Shown here one piece after another: positions 51,393 through 59,645 of a stretch of 64,000 nt of DNA. This stretch comes from Phytoactinopolyspora halophila. Lineage in GTDB: Bacteria; Actinomycetota; Actinomycetes; Jiangellales; Jiangellaceae. Under the pieces are notes generated by a model that saw only the letters and a program-made list of their open reading frames with translations, had not been told where the DNA came from and made no database searches. The stretch's first letter is position 1, and the number at the start of each line of letters is the position of its first letter. The position numbers were made by a program, and so were the translations under genes. The stretch lies in NCBI RefSeq assembly GCF_003287285.1, contig NZ_QMIG01000002.1, forward strand, positions 186,001 through 250,000. Reading direction: 5' to 3'.

Positions 51393-52211
51393 ATGCTTAT
51401 CGTGAGCACTCCACCCGACGAACGCTCCCCTGAACACGACGACGCGTCCAAGCCAGCTGGCTTCGTCCAGTCCCTGGAGCGTGGGCTGTCGGTGATCCGC
51501 GCGTTCGATGCCGACCATCCGCGACTGACACTCAGCGAAGTCGCGCGGATCACCGGGCTCACCCGGGCCGCCGCCCGGCGCTTCCTGCACACGCTGGTGG
51601 ATCTGGGCTACGTGCACAGTGACGGCAGACATTTCATGCTGCGTCCGAAGGTTCTCGATCTCGGATATGCCTATCTCTCGAGCTTGAGCCTGCCCGAGGT
51701 CAGCCAGCCCCACCTCGAACGGCTGTCGGCGCGCGTCGGCGAGTCCGCGTCGGTCTCGGTGCTCGATGGGGGAGACGTCGTCTACATCGCCAGGGTCGCG
51801 ACCAAGCGCATCATGACCGTCTCGATCAGTCTGGGTACGCGTTTCCCCGCCCATGCCACGTCCATGGGCAGGGTCTTGCTGGCCGCCCAGTCCGACGAGT
51901 GGCTTTCCGGATTCCTCGCGTCGACGAAGCTCAAGGCGCTCACGCCATACACCGTCACGGACCCGCAAGAGCTTCGCTCGATCGTGAACGACGTCCGCGA
52001 ACAGGGATGGGCGCTGGTCGACCAGGAACTCGAGGAGGGCCTGCGCTCCATCGCCGCCCCCGTGCACGATGCACACGGCACGGTGGTCGCGGCGGTCAAC
52101 ATCTCCGCGCCAGCGCGCCGGGGAACCTCGGAGGACATCGTGCGTGACCTCCTGCCACCACTGCTCGACACAGCCGAACAGATCCGCGCAGATCTCCGTG
52201 CGCTGCGATGA
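51393..52211 (+). CDS. IclR-family transcriptional regulator (Pca/Pob type)
   Basis: Protein of 272 residues: N-terminal IclR winged helix (SLERGLSVIRAFDADHPRLTLSEVARITGLTRAAARRFLHTLV) and effector domain (RVGESASVSVLDGGDVVYIARVA, GTRFPAHATSMGRVLLA, DQELEEGLRSIAAPVHD). This subtype regulates catabolism of protocatechuate and related aromatics. It is 18 nt upstream of an MFS transporter gene, so it may control that transporter. Start ATG 51393 or GTG 51402. Confidence 0.88.
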   Translation: MLIVSTPPDERSPEHDDASKPAGFVQSLERGLSVIRAFDADHPRLTLSEVARITGLTRAAARRFLHTLVDLGYVHSDGRHFMLRPKVLDLGYAYLSSLSLPEVSQPHLERLSARVGESASVSVLDGGDVVYIARVATKRIMTVSISLGTRFPAHATSMGRVLLAAQSDEWLSGFLASTKLKALTPYTVTDPQELRSIVNDVREQGWALVDQELEEGLRSIAAPVHDAHGTVVAAVNISAPARRGTSEDIVRDLLPPLLDTAEQIRADLRALR

Positions 52212-52229
52212 GCCACGAGGCTAACCCCG

Positions 52230-53408
52230 TTGTTGCGTGACAACGTCTCATCTCGGTCCCTCCTGCCCATCGCGGCGGTGATCGCCGTCGGCATGAGCCT
52301 GCGTGGCCCTATCACCGCGGTGTCTCCCATCCTGACCGACATCCAGAGTGAGCTGGACGTATCAGCCGCCTCGGCCGGCCTCCTCACCACCTTGCCGGTG
52401 CTGTGTTTCGCACTCGTGTCCCCGCTCGTCGCCGCCGTGACGAAGAGGACCGGCGTCGATGCCGCCATCACCCTGAGCCTGGTGGTGCTGATCATAGCCG
52501 TGGCCCTGCGGCCCTGGGCCGGATTCGGCCTGATGCTCGTCACCACGCTGCTCATCGGTGCCGCCATCGCGCTCGGCAATGTCCTCGTGCCTGTCGTGGT
52601 CCGCCGGGACTTCCCCGAACGGCCCGGACCGATGCTGTCCGCCTCCACGACGTCGCTGATCGTCAGCGCCACCATTCCAGCAGCCCTGACAGCTCCGTTG
52701 GCGTCGGCCGTGGGCTGGCGCGCGGCACTCGCGCTGTGGGCCGCCCTGACCGTGCCGGCGCTCGTCCTGTGGATCGCCGCCACGAGAGACGCCGCGCCCG
52801 CCGCCGGGAAGTCACTGCCCCTCGAATCACCCGCTCTGCCGGTGTGGAGCCGGCTCACCGCGTGGGAGCTCGGGCTGTTCTTCGGATTGCAGGCTCTCCT
52901 CTTCTACGCGACCACCGCGTGGTTGCCGACCATCCTCCAAGATGACGCCGGATTCGACGCGACCACCGCGGGTACCGCGATGTCCACCTACCAGCTCTTG
53001 GGCATCGCCGGAGCCGTCACCGTACCCGTGCTCGCGGCACGCTCGCGGATCAGATACGCCTTGGTCGTGGTGCTCGCTGCCATGTGGATCGCGCTCTTCG
53101 CCGGCCTGCTGCATGCCCCTGATCTCTGGCCACTATGGTGCACGCTCGGTGGCCTGACACAGGGCGGATGCCTCGCCCTCGGAATCAGCCTCATCGCGCT
53201 GCGATCCACCAGCTCGCAGGCGGCCCGAGGGGTCTCCGCGATGGTCCAGACCCTCGGGTATGCCGTCGCCGCGTCCGGCCCGCTCGTCATCGGTGCGCTC
53301 TCCGCGCTCGCCGACGGTTGGACCCTGCCCATCTACGTGTTGATCGCGCTCTCCGTCGCGTGCGGCGTGCTCGGTGTCCGGGCGGCCACAAGCCAGCCCG
53401 TCGCATAG
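52230..53408 (+). CDS. MFS transporter, CynX/NimT family
   Basis: Protein of 392 residues with twelve transmembrane segments. SLLPIAAVIAVGMSLRGPITAVSPIL at the start and VVVRRDFPERPGPMLSAST in the central region fit the CynX (cyanate/2-nitroimidazole) family. Start TTG 52230 is the only one that gives the normal N-terminus; GTG 52278 would be too far in. Likely cotranscribed with the IclR gene upstream. Confidence 0.82.
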   Translation: MLRDNVSSRSLLPIAAVIAVGMSLRGPITAVSPILTDIQSELDVSAASAGLLTTLPVLCFALVSPLVAAVTKRTGVDAAITLSLVVLIIAVALRPWAGFGLMLVTTLLIGAAIALGNVLVPVVVRRDFPERPGPMLSASTTSLIVSATIPAALTAPLASAVGWRAALALWAALTVPALVLWIAATRDAAPAAGKSLPLESPALPVWSRLTAWELGLFFGLQALLFYATTAWLPTILQDDAGFDATTAGTAMSTYQLLGIAGAVTVPVLAARSRIRYALVVVLAAMWIALFAGLLHAPDLWPLWCTLGGLTQGGCLALGISLIALRSTSSQAARGVSAMVQTLGYAVAASGPLVIGALSALADGWTLPIYVLIALSVACGVLGVRAATSQPVA

Positions 53409-53567
53409 GTATGCTCGTCACCAGGCGATTCGGGATATTACGACGATCCGCTGCTCGATGTATGCACGGCGTTCCGGTTCAGTTCATCGATCGTTCACTC
53501 TCATCGGGCTTCCTTGAAGTGGATAGTCACATTCCGTACCGCTGTCGACGAAGGACCGGATCGGCAC

Positions 53568-54776
53568 ATGGCGAACATCGCCGCTTTCCGCGAGAGCATC
53601 AGTGACGTTCCCGACGTCACTCGCACGGCCGTCTCCCCCGCTGCCTCGATCGGCCCGACGCGGACCGAGCGCTTCACCCGATGGTTCCTCGTCGTCGCAC
53701 TGATCTACCTGTTGATCTCGGCGGTCAGTGTGATCAGTTCCGGCTTCCGGACCGCTACCGGAGATCAGGCCGAGGAGCTGTTCCAGTTCGCGACCAATCC
53801 GTTCATCGGACTCGTGGTGGGCATCATCGCCACCGCGTTGATCCAGTCCTCGTCGACGGTGACCTCGATCATCGTCGGACTCGTCGCGGGAGGACTTCCG
53901 GTCAGCGTGGCCGTGCCGATGGTCATGGGTGCGAACATCGGCACCACCGTGACCAACACCCTGGTCAGCTTGGGATTCGTGCGGGAGAAGGAAGAGTTCA
54001 AGCGGGCCTTCTCTGCCGCGACCGTGCACGATTTCTTCAATCTCCTCGCCGTGGCGATCTTCCTGCCACTCGAGATCATGTTCGGCTTCCTGGAGCGCGT
54101 AGCGGTGCCTCTGGCCGAACCCCTCTCCGGGAGCGGCGACTACTCGGTGGACGACGCGAACCTGATCGGAATGGCCACATCGCCGATCAAAGAAACCGCC
54201 ACCGGCATGATGAGCTTCTTGCCCTCGGCTGCCGCCGGTATCGGCATGGTCCTGATCGGCACGACGATGATCTTCATGGCGATCAGGTACCTCGGCAAGC
54301 TGCTCAAGAAGCTTCTCGTGGGCCGGGCGCAGCGGGTGCTCAACACGGCCATCGGGCGCGGTCCGGTAAGCGGCATGGTCTCCGGAGCGACAGCGACCGT
54401 GCTGGTGCAGTCGTCGACCACCAGCACGTGCCTCATGATCCCGCTGGCCGGCTCCGGAGCGCTGAGCCTGCGCCAGATCTACCCGTTCACCATCGGTGCC
54501 AACCTCGGCACGACCATGACCGCGCTGCTCGCATCGACCGCCGCGACCGGGCCCCTGGCGGTCCATGCCCTCGAGATCGCCCTGGTTCACCTGCTGTTCA
54601 ACATCTTCGCCATGGTGGTCATCTTTGCCTTGCCGCTGCTGCGCAACGTCCCGATTCGCGGTGCCGAATGGCTTGCGGCACTGGCACTGAAGAACAAGAC
54701 CTACGCCATCGCCTGGGTAGTTGTTACGTTCCTCGCGGTCCCCGCCCTCCTCATCCTCGCCTCGGCCCTCCTCTAA
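53568..54776 (+). CDS. Sodium/phosphate cotransporter (NptA/PNaS family)
   Basis: Protein of 402 residues with two inverted repeats, each carrying the family motif QSSS/QSST (ALIQSSSTVTSIIVGLVAGG and VLVQSSTTSTCLMIPLAGSG). ANIGTTVTNTLVS and GANLGTTMTALLAS follow each. It imports phosphate with sodium. ATG 53568 has AGGACCGGATCGGCAC upstream; TTG 53514 would add 18 residues. Followed by a family 1 palindrome 17 nt after the stop. Confidence 0.88.
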   Translation: MANIAAFRESISDVPDVTRTAVSPAASIGPTRTERFTRWFLVVALIYLLISAVSVISSGFRTATGDQAEELFQFATNPFIGLVVGIIATALIQSSSTVTSIIVGLVAGGLPVSVAVPMVMGANIGTTVTNTLVSLGFVREKEEFKRAFSAATVHDFFNLLAVAIFLPLEIMFGFLERVAVPLAEPLSGSGDYSVDDANLIGMATSPIKETATGMMSFLPSAAAGIGMVLIGTTMIFMAIRYLGKLLKKLLVGRAQRVLNTAIGRGPVSGMVSGATATVLVQSSTTSTCLMIPLAGSGALSLRQIYPFTIGANLGTTMTALLASTAATGPLAVHALEIALVHLLFNIFAMVVIFALPLLRNVPIRGAEWLAALALKNKTYAIAWVVVTFLAVPALLILASALL

Positions 54777-54793
54777 CCCCCACACACCTCCGC

Positions 54794-54842
54794 TGATCAT
54801 GAACACTAGCCGGCCCATGAGGTCGGCTAGTGTTCATGATCA
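54794..54842. repeat. Family 1 palindrome, copy 4 (49 bp)
   Basis: Fixed ends TGATCATGAACA / TGTTCATGATCA, with an inner stem CTAGCCG/CGGCTAG different from copy 1 yet paired (about 22 bp with one mismatch, loop CATGA). It lies between the convergent phosphate transporter and methyltransferase genes; the first TGA of the reverse-strand element is the stop codon of the methyltransferase gene. Confidence 0.9.
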
Positions 54843-55640
54843 GCGCACGTGGGGAAGGCGGCGGCAGATCATCATCTCCGTCGTCGGGCTCTCACGGAAC
54901 CGGCGCACGAGTTGCCGCTCGATGGGATACAGTGCGGCTCCCGCGAGCCAGCCCGTCGGCGGCGTCAGCGTCGCGGCACGCAGCGCACCACCCCACGCCT
55001 TCCGCCACGGCGCAGGCGCATCGACCTGCGCGTTCATCAAGATCAGCATCGGAACTCGCCGCTCGATCTCGAAACCGGCGACCCGCAACACGGACGTCAC
55101 CCACTCGATCGTCCGGCTGACCTGATGCTCGGTGTAGTCCGCGCGCCGATGCAAGAAGTTCTCCGAGAGGACGAATCGCCCGCCGGGACGCACGACGCGG
55201 CCGATGTTATCGATCGCGGCCTTGTAGCGCTCGTCATCGACGATATGGAACAACACGTCCATGCACGAGGCGACGTCGAACGACGCGGGCTCCAGCGGCC
55301 CGATGTCCTCGGTGATGTCCAGGCGCACGAACCGGGCGTCAGGGTAGCGTGCGCGCAACTGCTCGACGGCAGCCTCGGTCAGGTCGCTTCCTACCACGTC
55401 GCTCATTCCGAGCCGCTGCCATCCGTCGACGTAGAAGCCGGTGCCGGATCCGATGTCCAGCACCCTGCTCGAAGCATCCAGCCCGAGCGCACTCGTCTCC
55501 CGCGTGAAGACATTGCGCCGCACGCGATACATCCACCGGTTGAACGGTCTGCCCAGAGCCTTGTACCCCACGCCGCTCTCGGTCCAATCGTCGGCCAGGC
55601 GGCGTTCCCAGAAGTCCCTATGTTGATCATCGACGGTCAT
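54840..55640 (-). CDS. Class I SAM-dependent methyltransferase
   Basis: Protein of 266 residues. SAM-binding motif SRVLDIGSGTGFYVDGW near residue 63, acidic SDLTEAAVEQL and motif SFDVASCMDVLFHI. C-terminal part is unusual (RLPHVR end, TGWLAGAALYPIERQLV). Target unknown. Its stop codon is formed by the end of a family 1 palindrome. Promoter candidate AATATT lies upstream in the AT-rich block near 55660. Confidence 0.85.
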   Translation of the reverse strand: MTVDDQHRDFWERRLADDWTESGVGYKALGRPFNRWMYRVRRNVFTRETSALGLDASSRVLDIGSGTGFYVDGWQRLGMSDVVGSDLTEAAVEQLRARYPDARFVRLDITEDIGPLEPASFDVASCMDVLFHIVDDERYKAAIDNIGRVVRPGGRFVLSENFLHRRADYTEHQVSRTIEWVTSVLRVAGFEIERRVPMLILMNAQVDAPAPWRKAWGGALRAATLTPPTGWLAGAALYPIERQLVRRFRESPTTEMMICRRLPHVR

Positions 55641-55738
55641 CACACTCAGCACCCTCGAATAACGAAAATATTAAGTATTGGTCACGAGTATGCCTGAGTT
55701 CGACGCGAGTTTGTAGGGGAGCCCGGCAACGAAAAAGA

Positions 55739-55772
55739 ACCAGCCGGCCCCCTACGAGGGAGGCCGGCTGGT
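55739..55772 (-). terminator. Intrinsic terminator of the GH6/GH5 operon
   Basis: Leftward 11-bp stem ACCAGCCGGCC / GGCCGGCTGGT with an 12-nt loop, followed by TTCTTTTTCG: a classical hairpin plus U-run, 35 nt beyond the GH6 stop. Confidence 0.88.
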
Positions 55773-55806
55773 CCGTCAGAACGCTAATCGAACACGAACG
55801 CCCTGG

Positions 55807-58131
55807 TCAGAATGCCGGATAGGCGTTCTCCACCAGCATCTCGAACTGCTCGGGGAACCACCGCCCGGCATGCGGCGCGTTCGGCAGCGCGTTCGTCGGC
55901 TGCGACGGGTCGTAACTGTTCTCCCCTTCCGGATCACACATCGCATCGTGCTGCTTGTTCGGATCATCCGGGTCCGGCTCGAAGTCCGGATCCGAGACAC
56001 CGTCCGACTCACCGGGAGGCTTCACCCACACGTAGGCATGGATGCCGTCCTCCGGAGATGTCTGCGGACGCTCACCAATGCCGGCTCCGTCCTGGTTGCA
56101 CCAGCCGCCACGATGTGGACGCCGGTCGATACGGCTCTCGTCGACGTACGTGTTGACGTCTTCGGCGTCGCTGACCTCCGTGGGCCGGTCGGGTCCGCCC
56201 CAGCCGTTGCGGCTCGTGTCGATCAGCATGCCGAAGTCGTCCAGCCCTTCCTGGCTGAACGAGTCATGCAGAGCCTGCGTGAACGACAGCTCGTCGAAGT
56301 GCGGGTTCCACTCGTAGAAGTCCGCCGAACGGACCGGGTTGCCCCCACCGGGTGGCACCAGATCCGAGTCCGGAAGGAACGGTTCTTCGGTTGGTGTGTA
56401 GTTGGCGGAGTTGGTGATGAACCCGTTGATGCTGTCCAGCCCCGGTGCCGGGCCGTAGTACTGCTCGCTGGTCAGCATGTCCATGTAGAGGTTCACAGCA
56501 TCGTTGAAGTTGTCATCCCAGCCGAGCCACCCGGAGTGGGCGATGTCGAGGTAGCTGTAGACGTTGTCGATGTCCGCGAACTCGTTGAGCGCGTACCGGA
56601 TGCCATCGCGGTAGCCACCCTCTCCGTCAGCCTCCTGGCACGCCTCCTCGTCCAGGTTGGTCACCAGGTTCGGCAGCGAGTCCACCTCGATGACCGCCAC
56701 GATCCGCAACGACGCGTATTCGGGCCGGCTGAGGATGTCCGTGATGACGTCGATGTACTCCTCTCGATAGATTTCGAACCCGTTCTCGCTGATGAGCAGC
56801 TCACCGTTGGACGCATCCGCGGCACAGTCACGGTTCGGGAGGTTATAGATCACGACCTGGAAGACCATCTCCCCGCCGCTGGCTTGCTGCTGTGCGAGCG
56901 CCTCGTCCAGGTGGCCTTCGAGGCCGATCCCGTCGGTGATCGCGCCTCGCCGATCCATCCACACGGCGGTGGGGTAGGTCGCGACCTCTTCCATGGCACT
57001 CGCCAGCTCCGGATCATCCGTCTGCGCTGCCTGGTCGAGTACCTGCTGGCCCCAGACCTCGTTGACGTAGACGTCCGCGCCCTCATAGGGGTTGGCCACC
57101 CGCTCACCGGGATCGCCGCCCTCCGTCACGGTCACCGATACCTCGACATCGTCGTAACCCGGAGCGCTCGCGGTCACGCTGCCGGAACCGGCCGCGACGC
57201 CGGTGACGCTCACCTGGGCACCGCTGTCGAACGTGTCGTCGTCCAGGACGAATGCGTCCGTGTCGGCCGTGACGCCACCCGACGTCGTGAGTTCGACGGT
57301 GACCTCGCTGCCGGGCGCCTCGTTCAGGGTGAACGTCACGTCGCCGGAATTCCCCTCGATCAGGGAAAGCGAGCTGGGACTGGCCAGGATCGCCGGATCA
57401 GCTTCCTCCACGACCGAGAACGAGACCGGCTCCGACTCCGTCGACTGCTGGGGGTCGCCGGCGTCGACGGCGACGGCCGTGGCTTCATGGGCACCGATCG
57501 CCAGGTCATCTACGGTCACCGTGTAGGGCTCCGTGTCGTCACTGCCCACGGCTTCACCGTCAACGTAGAACTCGACATCGGCGATGCCGGCCGGTGACGT
57601 CGCCTCGGCGGCCAGCTCCACCGACGTGCCCACCTCGAACTCCTGGCCCGCCGCGGGACTGGTCAGCTCGACGTCCGGCGGCGGATCCTCCCCGGGTTCG
57701 CCGTCGCACACGACGCCGTTCAGGGTGAACTCCTCGGGAGCACCCGCGTAGCCGGTCCCGTTGAACCCGATCGACACCTCGCCGCCGGCATCGATGCCGG
57801 AGTTCCAGCTCAGGTTGCTCGCGGTGACGTCCTGGCCGTCCTGCGACCAATCCGCGTTCCATCCCTGGCCGAGGGAGGCGTTTCCCGGCAGCGCGAATTC
57901 CAGCGTCCACCCGTCGATCGGGTCACCGACGTTGGAAATGGTGACCGAACCAGTGAAACCGGCTTGATCATCACCCCACTCGTTGACCTGGAAGTCGACC
58001 TCACAGGCCGTCTGTGCGTGCGCCGGCACGCTCGTGACGGCGGCAAGCCCTCCGGCCGCGAGCAGGATGGCCGCGCCACCGGCGACGCCTCGCCGCCATC
58101 GTGACCGACGTGGAACAGGATCCACTGTCAT
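55807..58131 (-). CDS. GH6 cellobiohydrolase with N-terminal CBM2
   Basis: Secreted protein of 774 residues. Signal peptide (to about 40), CBM2 (about 42-145, EVDFQVNEWGDDQAGFTG), two immunoglobulin-like domains (about 153-250 and 252-340) and a GH6 catalytic domain to the end. GH6 motifs: VVIYNLPNRDCAADASNGEL, EVDSLPNLVTN, SYLDIAHSGWLGW and DTSRNGWGGPDRP; the extended loops suggest an exo-acting cellobiohydrolase. ATG 58131 follows GGAGAGGAG directly; GTG 58125 has better spacing. Probably cotranscribed with GH5. Confidence 0.92.
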   Translation of the reverse strand: MTVDPVPRRSRWRRGVAGGAAILLAAGGLAAVTSVPAHAQTACEVDFQVNEWGDDQAGFTGSVTISNVGDPIDGWTLEFALPGNASLGQGWNADWSQDGQDVTASNLSWNSGIDAGGEVSIGFNGTGYAGAPEEFTLNGVVCDGEPGEDPPPDVELTSPAAGQEFEVGTSVELAAEATSPAGIADVEFYVDGEAVGSDDTEPYTVTVDDLAIGAHEATAVAVDAGDPQQSTESEPVSFSVVEEADPAILASPSSLSLIEGNSGDVTFTLNEAPGSEVTVELTTSGGVTADTDAFVLDDDTFDSGAQVSVTGVAAGSGSVTASAPGYDDVEVSVTVTEGGDPGERVANPYEGADVYVNEVWGQQVLDQAAQTDDPELASAMEEVATYPTAVWMDRRGAITDGIGLEGHLDEALAQQQASGGEMVFQVVIYNLPNRDCAADASNGELLISENGFEIYREEYIDVITDILSRPEYASLRIVAVIEVDSLPNLVTNLDEEACQEADGEGGYRDGIRYALNEFADIDNVYSYLDIAHSGWLGWDDNFNDAVNLYMDMLTSEQYYGPAPGLDSINGFITNSANYTPTEEPFLPDSDLVPPGGGNPVRSADFYEWNPHFDELSFTQALHDSFSQEGLDDFGMLIDTSRNGWGGPDRPTEVSDAEDVNTYVDESRIDRRPHRGGWCNQDGAGIGERPQTSPEDGIHAYVWVKPPGESDGVSDPDFEPDPDDPNKQHDAMCDPEGENSYDPSQPTNALPNAPHAGRWFPEQFEMLVENAYPAF

Positions 58132-58161
58132 CTCCTCTCCTTTCTCTTCACGTGACCCCCG

Positions 58162-59532
58162 TCACGACATGTCGCAGGGCTCGCCATTGAGCGCGACATC
58201 CGTGGGCTCGCTGAAGGTGCCAGTCCACGAGCCGTTGAATCCGATCCCGGCCGAATCACCCGGGTCGATCACGGCGTTCCAGTCCGCGTTCACCGCCGTG
58301 AGGCTCGACCCGTCTTGGCTCCAGCCGGCCGACCATCCGTGGACCAGCTCGTGGCCGCTGGCAAGCTCGACATCGAGGCTCCAGCCATCGATGGCCGCAT
58401 CACCGGTGTTGGTGATCTCCAGATTCGCGGTGAATCCCCCGGCTCCGGACCGTTCCTCCCACCAGTTCGCCGACACCGACACGGCACACGACGTGTCGCC
58501 GTCGTCGTTCCCGTCGTCGTCACCGTTGCCGTCGTCGTCGCAGTCGTAGACGGTGGCGCACTCGGCCGTCTCCGCGATGCCATCGGGACCGTGGAAGATC
58601 CGCTCACCCCACGAGGTCAGCTGATCCACGTCGAAGTTCTCGACCATGTCGAGGTAGCTGACTTCATCGCTGTTGCCGCTCCACGACCACCCCACATAGC
58701 CGAGGCCCAGCTCCTCGGCATGAGCCATGATCGCGTCTTCGGCCGGATCGCCATCGCTGTGCTGATGCCCGAACTCGCCGATCATGAGGGGAAGTCCGGC
58801 ATCGACGAACGTCGTGAGGTAGTCCTCGACGGCGGTCTCGGTCTCGTACACGCCGTACATGTGGATGGAGAACACGGTGTTGGCGTGCGGGTCGGCCGCG
58901 AACACGTCGGCGGCCTCGTCGAGCATGATCTGCTGCCAGTCCTGACCCCAGTTCGGGGCGTCGACGACGAGCGTGTGGTCGAATCCGGCGTCCCGGAGGC
59001 GCCCGATCGCGTCCGCCGTGTCGGCAGCCCAGTTCGCGTTGGTTTCCTCGTCGTTTCCGTACGGCTCGTTGCCGATGTTGATGAGGACGTAGTCCTCCTG
59101 GCCCTCCACCGCGCTCTGGATGTCGATCCAGTAGTCGACGGCTTCGTCGAGCGTCGCAGCTTCTGACTCCTCCCCGTAGCCCGTGGTGTCGTGCACCTCG
59201 AGCATGCAGACGAGCTCGTGTTGCTGACATTCGTCGACGACGCCGGCCACGTCGGCAGCGTCGTTCGGTCCCCAGCGCTGGCCGCTGCCCAAGACGACGC
59301 GCACGGCGTTGGCTCCGAGCGAGGAGATGTCTTCAAGCGAACCGAGTTCCTGCCCGAACCAGGCATGCGGGTGGCTGACGCCGCGCATGACGAAGTCGTT
59401 GCCGTTCGCGTCGAGCAGCCGCCCGTCGCTCACGGTGAAACCGGCATCCGCGTGCGCGGCCTGAACGAAGACAAACGGGGCGGTCGCGAGCGCGAGTACC
59501 GCCGCGCTCGCCATACCTGTGCGTGGTTTCAT
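58162..59532 (-). CDS. GH5 (subfamily 8-like) mannanase with C-terminal CBM2
   Basis: Secreted protein of 456 residues: signal peptide, GH5 catalytic domain (about 30-335) with FVMRGVSHPHAWF, VLGSGQRWG, acid/base Glu in VLINIGNEPYG and nucleophile in LPLMIGEFGHQH, Asp-rich linker, CBM2 (about 362-456). The HPHAWF and SGNSDEVSYLDMVENF segments are typical of subfamily 8 beta-mannanases, but endoglucanase activity cannot be excluded. The linker DDDGNGDDDGNDDGDT is unusual. It is separated from the GH48 gene by a hairpin; 30 nt ahead of GH6. Confidence 0.87.
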   Translation of the reverse strand: MKPRTGMASAAVLALATAPFVFVQAAHADAGFTVSDGRLLDANGNDFVMRGVSHPHAWFGQELGSLEDISSLGANAVRVVLGSGQRWGPNDAADVAGVVDECQQHELVCMLEVHDTTGYGEESEAATLDEAVDYWIDIQSAVEGQEDYVLINIGNEPYGNDEETNANWAADTADAIGRLRDAGFDHTLVVDAPNWGQDWQQIMLDEAADVFAADPHANTVFSIHMYGVYETETAVEDYLTTFVDAGLPLMIGEFGHQHSDGDPAEDAIMAHAEELGLGYVGWSWSGNSDEVSYLDMVENFDVDQLTSWGERIFHGPDGIAETAECATVYDCDDDGNGDDDGNDDGDTSCAVSVSANWWEERSGAGGFTANLEITNTGDAAIDGWSLDVELASGHELVHGWSAGWSQDGSSLTAVNADWNAVIDPGDSAGIGFNGSWTGTFSEPTDVALNGEPCDMS

Positions 59533-59592
59533 GATCTGTCCTCGCGACCTCTCGTACTGCTTGCGCGTGCCCGCCATGGCGGGTGTGGAACG

Positions 59593-59633
59593 CCCCTGGG
59601 TGGGCGGAGGAGTATGTCTCGCCCGCCCAGGGG
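59593..59633 (-). terminator. Hairpin terminator downstream of GH48
   Basis: Stem CCCCTGGGTGGGCG / CGCCCGCCCAGGGG with one G-T pair, 13-nt loop, 13 nt past the GH48 stop. Not followed by a U-run, so it could be partial, allowing some read-through to GH5. Confidence 0.7.
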
Positions 59634-59645
59634 ACGTGCGGCGAT

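Noticed and set aside
55870-57597. 575-codon frame opposite GH6
   Set aside because: Antisense shadow of the GH6 gene with low-complexity Val/Arg/Asp composition and no recognisable domain.
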